Below, one piece after another: positions 48,116-58,306 of a DNA stretch of 64,000 bases (position 1 is the stretch's first letter; the number at the start of each line of letters is the position of its first letter). Source of the DNA: Hyparrhenia diplandra. Its lineage: Eukaryota; Streptophyta; Magnoliopsida; Poales; Poaceae. The DNA is taken from assembly GCA_015847255.1 (NCBI GenBank), contig JADLZK010011592.1:124001-188000 (forward strand). Reading direction: 5' to 3'. A program made the translations under genes and the position numbers. The notes beneath the pieces were generated by a model that was not told where the DNA came from, ran no database searches, and was given only the letters and a program-made list of their open reading frames with translations.

Positions 48116-48844
48116 GGCTTGGCTGCTGTAGTGTTGTAGGGAAGAGGGCAACAATGAGATAGGTAGGCCCTCTCGTGCTGGCTGCTGCCTACCTATAGCC
48201 ATTTACTCACGTGAGTACAAAAGAAGTCTACGCCCCAGCAGCCAGCAGAGAAGGACGTGGACGTACGAGCCTCCGAGGCGTGTCCATCGCGTCGTCGCGG
48301 TAGCTGGCAGGAAACGGACGGACCGACGCTAGAGAAGATGGTCCACGCTCATTCTGATGGAGACAAGCATTCGAATTTACTCCGTAGAAATCACTGGTCT
48401 AACAATCAGTTGCTGTTTCTAAGGATGAAAACGGTAGAACTCGGTTGAAAACGGACTTACGAAATAGAAAACGAAATCGGTTTTGTCCGAACATTTCTAT
48501 ATTTTAGCAATTAAAGAGTATAAAAAATAATTGAAAATGGAGGTGAAACCAATTGAAACTCGACAATTTTTTTATGTCTAAAAACGGAACAAAATATCGA
48601 AAAACGAAAACCGGCCGGTTCGAATATTTCGTTCTCGCTTTCATCCTTAGCTGTTTCATACTACTCCCTACTCCCTCCGTCTCAAAACTTATATGTAATT
48701 CTAGCATTTAAATTTTGTCTCAAAATTTATGTGATCCTAGTTGAGGTCAGCTTTTTAATACGGGACTAGGCGGCAAAGGCTACGCTGCGGCCGAGAGGCA
48801 TCACCGCAGAACTCCCCCGCGTTTGTTGCCGCAGGCGCCTACAA
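48116..48844. other. Region upstream of the first UGT
   Basis: Includes a one-sided Stowaway-like end at 48,671 (ctccctccgtctcaaaactt) with internal repeats of tctcaaaa(c/t)ttat(a)tg. The matching right end was not found. Otherwise non-coding. Confidence 0.5.
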
Positions 48845-50676
48845 ATGGCCTCGATAACAACGCTCGTCGATGCCTTTGCGGATGCCGAGGCACCAGCGCC
48901 GGATGATGTGGATCCCTCCGTTGTCGCTTACCTGGGATGCGTGCACTACTACGTAATTGATTTTACTGTGACACTTCGTAATCATTTTTCGTGGCGGGTT
49001 TTAGAAACCGCCACGGTTAATAGTATGATTAACCGCGGGCGGTTATTTTTTATTAACCGTGGCGACATTTTAACCGCCATGGTAAATTAATTAACCGTGG
49101 TGGTTTTTATAAAAACGTCATGGTAAATAAGGCCCATACAACCAAAGAAACCCTAGCAAAGAAAAAGCCCACTTTGGCCCCGATAACGATCTTTGTCTAT
49201 ATATAAAGTTGGACTAGGGTTTCTCACCCCACCAACTCATTTCCTCTCTCCTCGTCTCCCCCAGCGGTGGCCGACTCCCTCTCTCCCCTCTGCCCCTCCG
49301 TCTCCCCTCCCTCCCTTCCACCCAGGGCCGGGCGGCCCACTCCCTCCCTCACTCCCGCCGCCATGCGCTCCCCGCGGCGGGATCCGCCGCCACCGCTGCC
49401 TGATCCGCGCCCCGCAGGGCCCGCGGCCTGATCCGGCCCAAGGGCGTGTGCCGCGGATCCGCGCCGCGGCGCTGCCCGACGAGGGATCCGGCGGCGGGCT
49501 ACCCGTGAGCCGGATTCGACGCCCCAGGCTCGGCCCCAAGGACGGAGCGTGATCCGGGCGTATGCGGGTTCGCGAAGCGGATCCGGCGAAGCGGATTCGA
49601 CGCCCAGTATTCGGCTACGGATCCGGCCAGCAAGGGCGGCGGCGTGTGGATCCGGCAGCCACGGGCGCCCAAGGAAGGGATCCCGCCGCTGGCGGCGAAG
49701 CGGCGCGGCAGGGAACCTTAGCGCACAGAGCCAGATCCGGGCCCATTTGGGCCCCGATCCGGGCTTTTCGTTTTTTTTTTTTTTTATTATTAACCATGGC
49801 GGGCATTTTGACCGCCACGAAAAATCGGGCATTTTTGCGTGACCTTCCATTGGTGGCGGTTTTAAAAACCGCCACACAAAAATCGAAAAAAGTCCGCCAC
49901 GTAAAATCAATTATCTAGTAGTGGTGGCAAACACTTATTTGCCAATTGGCCTCATAGACCTGGTGGCACTAGGGGTGGCACGACCATGGGATCTTGCCCG
50001 GCACCCTCGTGCTTGGCGTCGGCCATCCGCAAGACGCTGCCGCTTCTGCCGCCGGGATCTCGCCAAGACTTCCCGCTTGGCGTCGGCCATCCGCTCGGAG
50101 ACGCGGGCCGCTACGGCCGCCGCGGATGACACCGATGGGGCGCCGGTGGATGCCGCTCAATTCAGGAACAAATTGAGGCTCGGGTTTGGCTCTCAAAACC
50201 CCGCTTCTTCGTGGTGGATCGAGGCCGCAATGCTCGTGGTACGCCTTCATTCAATTGTTGAGGAGGACCGGGCGCATTGCGCCAAGCCGCGAGCGCCCAT
50301 CACGACGCGGCAAGCACATAATGTGTTACTCAAGAAGCTAGGAATCCAGGTGCATGAGGACGCTCGATCTTTGAGATCGAGGCCCGATTCATACGGGCGT
50401 TCGTGAGAACATGTCCTTCGAAAAGCAAAATGTTCTCAATGTTACGCTCAATGGGGATTTTAACCCGGCGGCCTTAAACCTAAACACGGCAGCCGGGCGA
50501 TGAGATGGCATGAGCAAGATTGCATGCTACCCTCTTGTCGCCAATTGGGTTTATGTAATCACAGTCTCTTGCATTTCTAGTTTCCGAGGTTCGGTAATCT
50601 TGCGACTACCCTCTCGTCTCGTTTGTTCCAAAACTCTATTCTCGCTTAATAAATATGTGTGCGTTATCGCGAAAAA
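48845..50676 (+). mobile_element. Retroposon ORF (gag/ORF1-like), interrupted by a CACTA element
   Basis: The coding part opens at 48,845 (MASITTLVDAFADAEAPAPD ...SVVAYLGCV), is interrupted exactly at GTG 48,941-48,943, and resumes in frame at 49,927 with ANTYLPIGLIDLVALGVARP. It continues to RQAHNVLLKKLGIQVHED and, after a frameshift near 50,400, MSFEKQNVLNVTLNGDFNPA ending NTAAGR at a stop near 50,502. An AATAAA at 50,649 and a run of 8 A at 50,669-50,676 follow. The C-terminal block matches the layout of the minus-strand element at 28.3-29.5 kb (VLLRKLGVHV... then L..LL.GEFD...L.LN). I take both as members of one grass retroposon family of uncertain class. Confidence 0.6.
48941..49926. mobile_element. 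Non-autonomous CACTA (En/Spm-type) element, 980 bp, GTG duplication
   Basis: The element 48,944-49,923 begins CACTACTACGTAATTGATTT and ends in the matching inverse (aaatcaattatctagtagtg). The 3-bp GTG flanks both sides (48,941-48,943 and 49,924-49,926), as expected for CACTA transposons. Subterminal regions carry many copies of ccgcca(c/t)gg and the inverse, the usual transposase-binding type of array. The interior is GC-rich (49,300-49,760) with open frames but no recognisable transposase; it may be captured genomic sequence. Confidence 0.9.
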
Positions 50677-50720
50677 AAAGATAATGCTTGCTTGTTGTTT
50701 GATCGGGGATCGGGGACGGC

Positions 50721-51303
50721 TGTCATGATCCGCACTGGGCCAGCCCGAGAGTGGCTAATTGGGCCGACGCCACGGCTGTCACGCCGGCCCAGAGGCCGGG
50801 GGCGCGGCCTGAGGGGGAGGCCGGCCCCGCCGCCGCTTTCCCTCTCCCCGTGCGACTCCGAAGTTCGCTTGCGTCTTCAAGCTAGGATTATCTTAGGCAA
50901 TTTTTGGTGTGCAAAGGGCTATCTCATCTATAAGGGGAGACTCTTATTAGAAAATAATAAAATAGGAAATTGCTTGTAAAAGGTATTTCAGTCAGTATAA
51001 GGAAACCTTATAGAGATTGCTTAGATTACAAGTCCCACTAGTCGGGCTATATAAGCAAGAGGCATGTAATCTCTAGGGGACAAGCAAGAAAATAAAACAT
51101 ATCTATCGTTTTTCGCCTTTAGGCTCCCTCCTCCTCCTCCCCGCACGCTGCGCGCCGCCACCCCATCGGCCCCGCCCGGCGCACCGCCGTCGCCCGCCAC
51201 GCCGCGCCCCCGCCGCCCGCTCGCCTCATGGCCGCTCCCATCTTCCCCCATTTCCCCCAACTCACGTAAGGTCAATTCCGGCCCAATCTAGCCGGACTGG
51301 ATA
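50721..51303 (+). repeat. Left LTR
   Basis: Starts tgtcatgatccgcactgg. It shares with the right LTR long blocks such as gagagtggctaattgggccg and gggctatataagcaagaggc (probable LTR TATA region), followed by the aataaaacatat signal. The exact 3' limit is inferred from the primer-binding-site-like sequence. Confidence 0.8.
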
Positions 51304-53283
51304 GCCGGTATCCGAGACCGTGACGATTCCCACCACCCATGGCTTCCGAGATCAAGCGAGTTCAACGCTGGGCGCCAAAGGCGCCCTCGACAACAACCGG
51401 CGGCCAATCGCCAGCGCCACGATGAGATCGGTGACTCGCCACGCCGGATGGAGTACGCTTTCTTCACGCCGAGAACCCTCGGCAGACGCAGACGACTCAC
51501 GCCGGAGGACAGCCCACCGCCGCCGCCGGGCATCGGGTCGGCCGCCGCCTCGCCGCCGCCCGCTCAGCGTCGATTCCGCCGACGGCCCAACCCCGTCGTC
51601 CTCCAAACCGGAGGAAGATGATGGCGCTTGCCGGGTGACACTCCAGCCGCCATCAACATCATCCTCAACGACACCGCAAAGACCGGCGCCCTTCCTCCCC
51701 ACCGACACCTACAACCGCAGACGCCCCCCAAGAGACGGTGCCAACCGCGCACCCCCGCCTTTACCCCAGCGCCACCCGCCCCCGATCACGCCACCAGCGG
51801 CGCGCCAGGCCCATGGTGCCACCCGGCATCACCCCCTCGCTTCACGTCACGCGCCTGCAAGTCCGTGAGTACGACGGCACCGGCAACCGGCACGGCCGCA
51901 GGCTGGAACTCTTCTTCGGCTTAACTTGGAGACGCCCGCCGACTTCACGGAGTTACGCCGCTTCCACCTCGTTGGTATTGCTGATGCGGTTCATGGATTC
52001 GTCCAAAAGCACGAACTCTCCCATCAAGTGGGGACGAAGTTCACTCACCGCCTACGCCATCACTTCGACCGCCCACCTACCTCGACACTTCCGGGCAAGA
52101 TGACCGCCCTCGAGGGAGGCAAGCCGAACGGCTACATCGACGCCTTCGAAAACTATGCACTACCCATGAACTCGAGGGATAGCGCCCACCGTGTCGACTC
52201 TTCATGGAAGGCCTACGAGACGAGACTCAGAACACGCCGAATGGTTCGAGCCTCGCTCGATTGGAGGAGGCCATCGACCTTGCCCGCCGCTAACGACGAC
52301 GAGCCGCACGACGCCACCAAGGATGCTGACACCGGCGCCGCAACGTCGATCACCGCCGCAACACCTGTGGCCTCGACGGCGACATAGCGGCCGCCCCAGG
52401 TAGATGCCGTGACAAAGAACGCCTTGCCGCTGCCATGGAAGACATCGAGGGCCGACAAAGAAGCGGCATGATCACCGCGGCCGCAATTGGGCACAACTAC
52501 CAACAAGGAGCTCGATCATCTCCCGCCATCGAGCCGATCAACCGCACCGTAATGGAGTCTCCGCTACGGACATCACCGCGGAGGTACTTTCACCGCCAAT
52601 ACATCCCCGCCGCCGAGCTTCCAGACTCCCGCTGGGAGACCGTCGACCAGACGGCGTAGCAGTGGGTCACCTCCCCAATCGCCCTCGGAGGATCAAGCTA
52701 CCCCTAAGAAGCTGCCCTTCTCTCCAAGGCGCCCCGACGAGCGGATCGAGGGTGCCACCGTCCTCCTTCGACAACAACGGCGACGTCTTCTTCCGCGCAT
52801 CGACAACATCACGGTTGGCCCGTGAACAAAGGAGAGGCGGTGGAACCCCCGGTCAAGCACACCCAGCGATCTCCTCACGGCGCCTCACCGACTTCACCTC
52901 GCCGCCACGCCACGCCGACACGTCACCGCGGACAACTCCATGCAAAGGTGGCGATGCAGGAACTTACACCTACACATCTCCACCGACTTCGCCCGGATGC
53001 TCGAGTGTCCAGGGCACCCTCGGCGCCCGTCATGCGTCGTGCATGCGCTGAACGTTCCTTCCGTGCAACCCCCGCCGAGCTTCAAGTTCGCGTCTGCCGG
53101 CGGTTTCCACCTCGACTTCTCCTTCTCCGACTAGGACTCCAAGATCAGAACGGCGACAACGACAAGTGCGGCCCTCTTGTCCTCTGCCGGACCCGAATTG
53201 TCGCTTCCCGCACGATGTGCCTTTCGCCACCACCGGTGGGTTGGGCGGCACGGACGCGCCGCCCTCGTCGAACGGTGGGGAAA

Positions 53284-53847
53284 TATCATGATCCGCACTG
53301 GACCAGCCCGAGAGTGGCTAATTGGGCCGTGACGCGACGCCCGGCCCCGGAGGGGCAGGGATGCCACAGGGGGGGGGCCGCCGCGCCCGCACGCCGCTTC
53401 CCCCCCCGCGCGACTCGAGTTAAACCGTCTTCAAGTTAGGATTATCTTAGGTAATTTTTTGGTGTGCAAGGGGCTATCTTATCTATAAGGAGACCCCTAT
53501 TAGGAAAATAATAAAATAGGAAATTGCTTGTAAAAGGTATTCCGGTCGTATAAGGAAACCTTATAGAGATTGCTTAGATTACAAGTCCCACTAGTCGGGC
53601 TATATAAGCAAGAGGCATGTAATCTCTAGGGGACAAGCAAAAAAATAAAACATATTTATCGTTTTCAGCTTTAGGCTCCTCCTCCTCACACCAGCGCTGC
53701 GCCCGCCACCCCCCCGGCCGCCGCCGCCCGCTGGGGCCCTGGGGGCCACGCCGCCGCTCCCCCACCGCCGCCGCCTCACCGCCGCTCCCATCTTCCCCCA
53801 TTTCCCCAACTCACGTGTCAATTCCGCCCAATCTAGCCGAATCGACA
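53284..53847 (+). repeat. Right LTR
   Basis: Begins tatcatgatccgcactgg (TA in place of TG) and ends ...atcgaca directly before the ACGGC duplication. It is shorter than the left LTR because of indels in the GC-rich parts. Confidence 0.8.
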
Positions 53848-54237
53848 ACGGCAAATTCGCAATCCATAGCATGGCTGATTCGAAAAATGGGGTGAAATCT
53901 GTCTCACAGGCACGCATTTTGTAGACATGAATCCAGTACGTGACTCAAGAAAAAAAAAGTCCGCTAAGCGAAGTTTTACTGCGATGTAAACACGACAGCA
54001 GACGTTGCCATGCTCCAATCGAGGACAGGGAGACATTATCCGCTGCCATGTACTCCCTCGATACTCAAAAAGCTCGACGTTTAGGATAAGGATTGGATCA
54101 AACATTAGGAATATAAATCATCAATAACTTTTATATTGTTGAGTTTGCAGAATGTGAAACCTATACAAATAGATTTGTCTTTGAAAAATGCTTTCATAAA
54201 AAAATATACATATATCACTCATCGATAAATACTTTTA

Positions 54238-55594
54238 TCTATACCTACTATTAAAGAGAGAAAATTTCTCTCGCTAATCTGCCTGATTTCTGTCTGCCTC
54301 CCCTAATCTTTTCTGTCCGCTTGTTCCCCTCTCGTCCGCCTCTCCGTCATCGACGCACAAGAGACCGAGTCTGAGAAGACCGGGAGGTTCAATCGAACAC
54401 GTACTAATAAAAGCAGAAAATTTCTAGGACAAAAATATAGAGTACAATACCAAATCAAGACCAATACCAAATCAAAAAGAGTAGAACACGGAATCAGGGC
54501 CATCATAATTCAGATTGAGACCAAATAGAGTACAATATTTACTCTAGATCGAGACCACATAATTCAGAATCGAGTCAAGGCGGCCATCATAATTTGAATC
54601 GAGGCAAGGCCTCACCGCATCCCAAGACCCGCTGTTCACCAGACGGCCTGCTCGCCGTGGAGGCCGTGGCCGCCCAGCCCAGCGAGATCCGCGCGAGCAT
54701 GGCCGGGGATGCGCCCTCGCCTGCCGCCGCCGGGGACTCAGCCTCGCGAGCTGCCGACGGGGCATTGCCGTCGCGAACCGCAGCTCCTGACGTTGTGCCC
54801 CGTGTGCCAGATCACCGCCATCCTTCTCGATATGTGCGGCGCGCCGGCGGCTGGAAGGGAAGGAGGAACGAGTGAAAGAGGAGGAACACGAGTATGTGCG
54901 GCGGAGACAGAACGAGTGGGTCACGGGCGCTCCTAGCTAGAGGATCCGTCGATTTTTTTCATTTTCTTTTTGTTGTCAGACGGACACGAATTGACCATGT
55001 GCTCTGTCACGTTGGCAACAATTTATGAGGAAAATTTTGAACCCTAAATTAGGATCATGACCCGCGATCCAAATTTACCATAAATAAATCAAATAAAAAC
55101 ATACATTAAGGTCACGTCATCACTACCTTTGCGGTCACATTTTGTTTTTCATAAAGTTTTAAAATTGCTAGATTTGGTGGATAGAACATAATTTTTTGAA
55201 ATTATGTATTAGGGATAGATTATTCTATGCTTTCTTAATTTGGTATTGTACTACCCTATATTTAGAAGTTTTGAGTTGGGGGAACGAGCGGTAGCTCGTT
55301 TGGTGAGCTCTCCCCATCGTGTGTTCGAGCCATGCTCGACGCATGATTTTCCCACCTGGTTTTCCCTAACCTTTATCTGGATTTTTAGGCCTTGCGACAA
55401 ACTTCGTTGCCTTTTTTGAATGACGCGAACTTTCAAGTCTCGTGTGTAGTCAGATATCCGTTTGTGCGCGGTGGTGGTGCGTGCGTAAGTAATGCGTGTA
55501 TGAACAGATACTACAATTGTATACTCGGATGAGAGGCATCAAGCATTATATCGACACGTATGACCCGTGCAACGCACGGGCATATTTTTGCTAG
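54238..55594 (+). mobile_element. Non-autonomous Helitron, 1,357 bp
   Basis: The 5' end is TCTATACCTACTATTAAAG. The 3' end is CTAG, preceded at 10 nt by the perfect hairpin cccgtgc-aac-gcacggg (55,564-55,580). It is inserted precisely between A (54,237) and T (55,595) with no target duplication, which matches the Helitron rules. There is no Rep/helicase. It carries a GC-rich insert at about 54,590-54,930, possibly a captured gene fragment that I do not recognise, and a tRNA-like segment at about 55,283-55,345. Confidence 0.9.
55283..55345 (+). other. tRNA-like pol III promoter sequence inside the Helitron
   Basis: gcggtagctcgtttggtgag resembles a tRNA D-arm/A box, and about 25 nt further gtgttcgagcc matches the B box consensus GWTCRANNC. 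Spacing is tRNA-like. The sequence does not fold into a complete tRNA as far as I can see, so it is probably a tRNA-derived remnant (SINE head or decayed tRNA). Confidence 0.45.
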
Positions 55595-55880
55595 TAATAA
55601 TAAGAGGTCAAAGTTGTGTTTTGGAGAACGTGTATTCGCCCTAAATGTAAACATAGATGTCGTCTGTCCCCGCATGCGGTGCTGCTGGACGTTTTGCCCC
55701 TACCTTAATTGCGCCCACCACACTGGCCTAGCCAATCTGCCTTTGGTTTGTTTATGATATAAAGAATACCGCAAAAAGCATTTAATAAGGGTAGACATAG
55801 AAAAATTAACTTAAATTAATGACTTATTGGTATGCAAAATCATGTCCTAAACAATTTCTAATACTAGTATGGAGGGAGTA

Positions 55881-56650
55881 ATACACAACACGGTCAGCAG
55901 TGTGGTGATCTGATCTCTGTGTGGCAGTGAGTGTTTAAATATTCTGCATTCATCACTCGTGGAACATAGAAAAACTGAGTGATCGAGACTTTTGAGCCGA
56001 CATGCACGGTCCGATCTCTGAACCAGTGAACTCTGAACGCTCGCTCATTCATCGTCTCTTTTGGCAACACAATCAAATGTCCCTGTCCAAAGCTCCAATT
56101 TTATTTTTGGGTTCACGAAAGCTCCAATAGTTGAAGCTACGTAAAACTATGCTGAGAAAAGAAGCTTAACGCTGGATCCGACGGGATACTAAAAAAAACG
56201 CTGGATCCGGCGGACGATTCCTCCCCTCTGAAATCAGACGGACGCTGCACAAAACACACGACGGGCAGAGGATGCCATGCTCCAATCGAGGCTGTAGGTT
56301 TAGACAGGCAGACATTATTTGCTGCTTTGTTCGAATATAGTTTTTTAGAAAATGGTAGATTAGTTCAGTACAGAAGAACAAACACGACAACTGACCAAAA
56401 CATCCAAGGCAGTACAAATCCAGTTTTTAACCAAAGACTAAAATTAATGAAGGCAGACCTGCAATCTCTAGCTTCTGGCCGGCACCCTTGAACAATAAAT
56501 TTCATGTTCTCACTCTTTGTTCGAATATAGTTGAGCACTTATTAGTACATACAAACCAAATTACTGTACCAAACAAGAAAAAGTCTGACAACAGAGATAC
56601 AACAGGACATTCCCCGAGCTCACAATTAGACAGAAGGTGTTGTCCCTGCA
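55881..56650. other. Region downstream of the second UGT (3' side)
   Basis: Non-coding. The phrase gccatgctccaatcgagg, followed by gacattat(t/c)(t/c)gctgc, occurs both here (about 56,273-56,325) and at about 54,006-54,048, marking an old duplication. ttgttcgaatatagtt is repeated at about 56,326 and 56,516. Confidence 0.55.
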
Positions 56651-58121
56651 TTAGACGGTAGCCGCTCTTGCTTCCATGAGATCATCAATCATACGGCGCA
56701 AATCACGGTGGGAAGAGCCGCCTTCTGCCATGGCTGCAAGAGCCTTCACGGAGAGCTCCTTGACTCTACTCCTCGCTACATCCCCAGCTCCTCCAGGCTC
56801 CATAAACTTGGCCAGCGCTCGTGCCACTGCGTCAGCAGGGACCAGCTCATGTTCTTTGGACTTTATACTTCTCACCCCGGCACCTTGTGGCCACAGCCGC
56901 TCTCCGATTGCCAGCACTTTGTTCACGAACCTCTCTGTGATGAATTGCTCAAACACCATAGGCCATGTCAGCACCGGGACGCCAGCCACCACGGTTTCCA
57001 GGACCGAGTTCCATCCGCAATGCGTCACAAATGCACCCACTGCGACATGAGACAATATCTCAGTCTGCGGAGCCCAGCCGGTGACGACCACCCCTCTATC
57101 CCCAACACGTTCCTTCCACCCTCTGGCGGCACCCATGTCTCGGACCTAATCACCCACAGGAATGGCTTCTCTGAGACCTCTAACCCAAGAGCTAGCTCAC
57201 GGAGCTGAGCCTCGGAGACATGAGTCAAGCTACCAAAACACAAGTACACCACCGACTGGGGTGGCTTCTTGTCCAGCCAGTCGATGCACCGTGAGTTGTC
57301 ATAGACGCCGCCGGTTGCCGCCTGCGGTGACAACGACGGCAATGATAGCGGGCCGACGAAGTAGGCCCGCTTCACGTAACCATTTCTTACGAACATATCG
57401 CAGTGCATGTATTCCAAATCAAAGAAAGTGTTAACAACAAGTCCGAAGCACCTCTTGTACGCCGAGTGTACCCGGTCGTAGTTGGCACGATACTCCTCAG
57501 GCATTGGTTGTTTCCTTAGCTCGTCAGGTAGCTCGGTGATTGGGACTTGGATTTGTGGCGGTAGAAGCCCCGGAAGAGTCACCACGCCGCCGCCTGGGGA
57601 ATCGATCACACCGCCAGCATCAACATGTGACAAGTTAAAGATGGCCAACATTGGGAAGGTCCCCATGACATGGAACGTGATGCATGGCACACAGATGTCA
57701 TTAGCGACATCGACATTCCACCAGAAAAACAGGTCGTTGATGATGAGGTCCGGCGAGTGCTCCCTGATAACACTTTCATGCCCTGGCCGCATCAGCTTGT
57801 CGTCTATGCAGGCGGCATCGAGGCGCCAGGCGTCGTCGGCCTTGACCGTGGAGTAATTCTCCACTCCCTGGTGGAAGGCCGTCCACGGACGGGAACGGGT
57901 AGGTGGCGACCTTGACCGTGGCTTGACTGGCGCCACGCCGAGCGAGGGCTGACTGAACTACCGAGGCGTTCGCCGGAGTGACAGCAACAATGGCCTCGAC
58001 GTCGTCTCGGCGGGCTGTGGCGAGGTGGAAGGCCAAGTCGGTGAAGGGGATGATATGGCTAGTGGGGAAGAAGGGCACGAGGAGGATGCGGAACTTGTTG
58101 CTCTGCCTAGCGGAAGCCATT
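56651..58121 (-). CDS. UDP-glycosyltransferase family 1 (UGT), tandem paralogue; two frame breaks
   Basis: Intronless UGT of about 488 residues. MASARQSNKFRILLVPFFPT SHIIPFTDLA carries the catalytic His in SHI. It continues VTPANASVVQSALARRG, YPFPSVDGLPPG | GVENYSTVKADDAWR, LFFWWNVDVANDICVPCITF, AYFVGPLSLPSLSP, CIDWLDKKPPQSVVYLCFGS and LRELALGLEVSEKPFLWVIR. The PSPG box is complete: WAPQTEILSHVAVGAFVTHC + GWNSVLETVVAGVPVLTWPM + VFEQF; its final Gln fits a UDP-glucose donor. The end is RRMIDDLMEARAATV with stop TAA at 56,651-56,653. An extra base near 57,870 and a lost G near 57,122 break the frame. It is colinear with the UGT at 46,677-48,115 throughout, but only this copy keeps HCGWNS. The acceptor cannot be told from sequence. 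Confidence 0.88.
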
Positions 58122-58306
58122 TCCTTGCTCTGCAACAAGCTGGGTACTCTTGCTCTGCAGCTCCTCTGCAACAAGCTGGGTACTTTGCTATTTTATGGCG
58201 ATCATGGCGACTATTTTATATTATGGTAGAAGTAGTAGTAGGTAGAAGTAGGATGTGTGCACGATATGGCATTACACGTCGTTTGTCGTAGCTACTGTGA
58301 ATCGAC

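Larger units (their letters stand above)
50716..53852 (+). mobile_element. Short non-autonomous LTR retrotransposon, 3.1 kb, ACGGC duplication
   Basis: Two direct LTRs, 50,721-about 51,303 and 53,284-53,847, are flanked by an exact 5-bp duplication ACGGC (50,716-50,720 and 53,848-53,852). A primer-binding-site-like sequence cggtatccgagacc (compare tggtatcagagcc, initiator Met tRNA) follows the left LTR at about 51,306. The interior of about 2 kb holds only a degraded gag-like region (HVTRLQVREYDGTGN near 51,840-51,880, then TELRRFHLVGIADAVHGFV). No protease, reverse transcriptase or integrase is visible. The LTRs differ by many substitutions and indels, so the insertion is not recent. Confidence 0.85.
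54051..55880. mobile_element. Stowaway-like (Tc1/Mariner) MITE split by a Helitron
   Basis: The left end CTCCCTCGATACTC starts at 54,053 after TA. The right end ...GTATGGAGGGAG closes at 55,878 before TA. Removing the nested Helitron (54,238-55,594) leaves about 469 bp, and the junction then reads ...aaatacttttA|TAATAATAAGAGGTC, a run familiar from intact grass copies of this MITE. TA duplications and CTCCCTC ends fit the Stowaway group. Confidence 0.8.
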
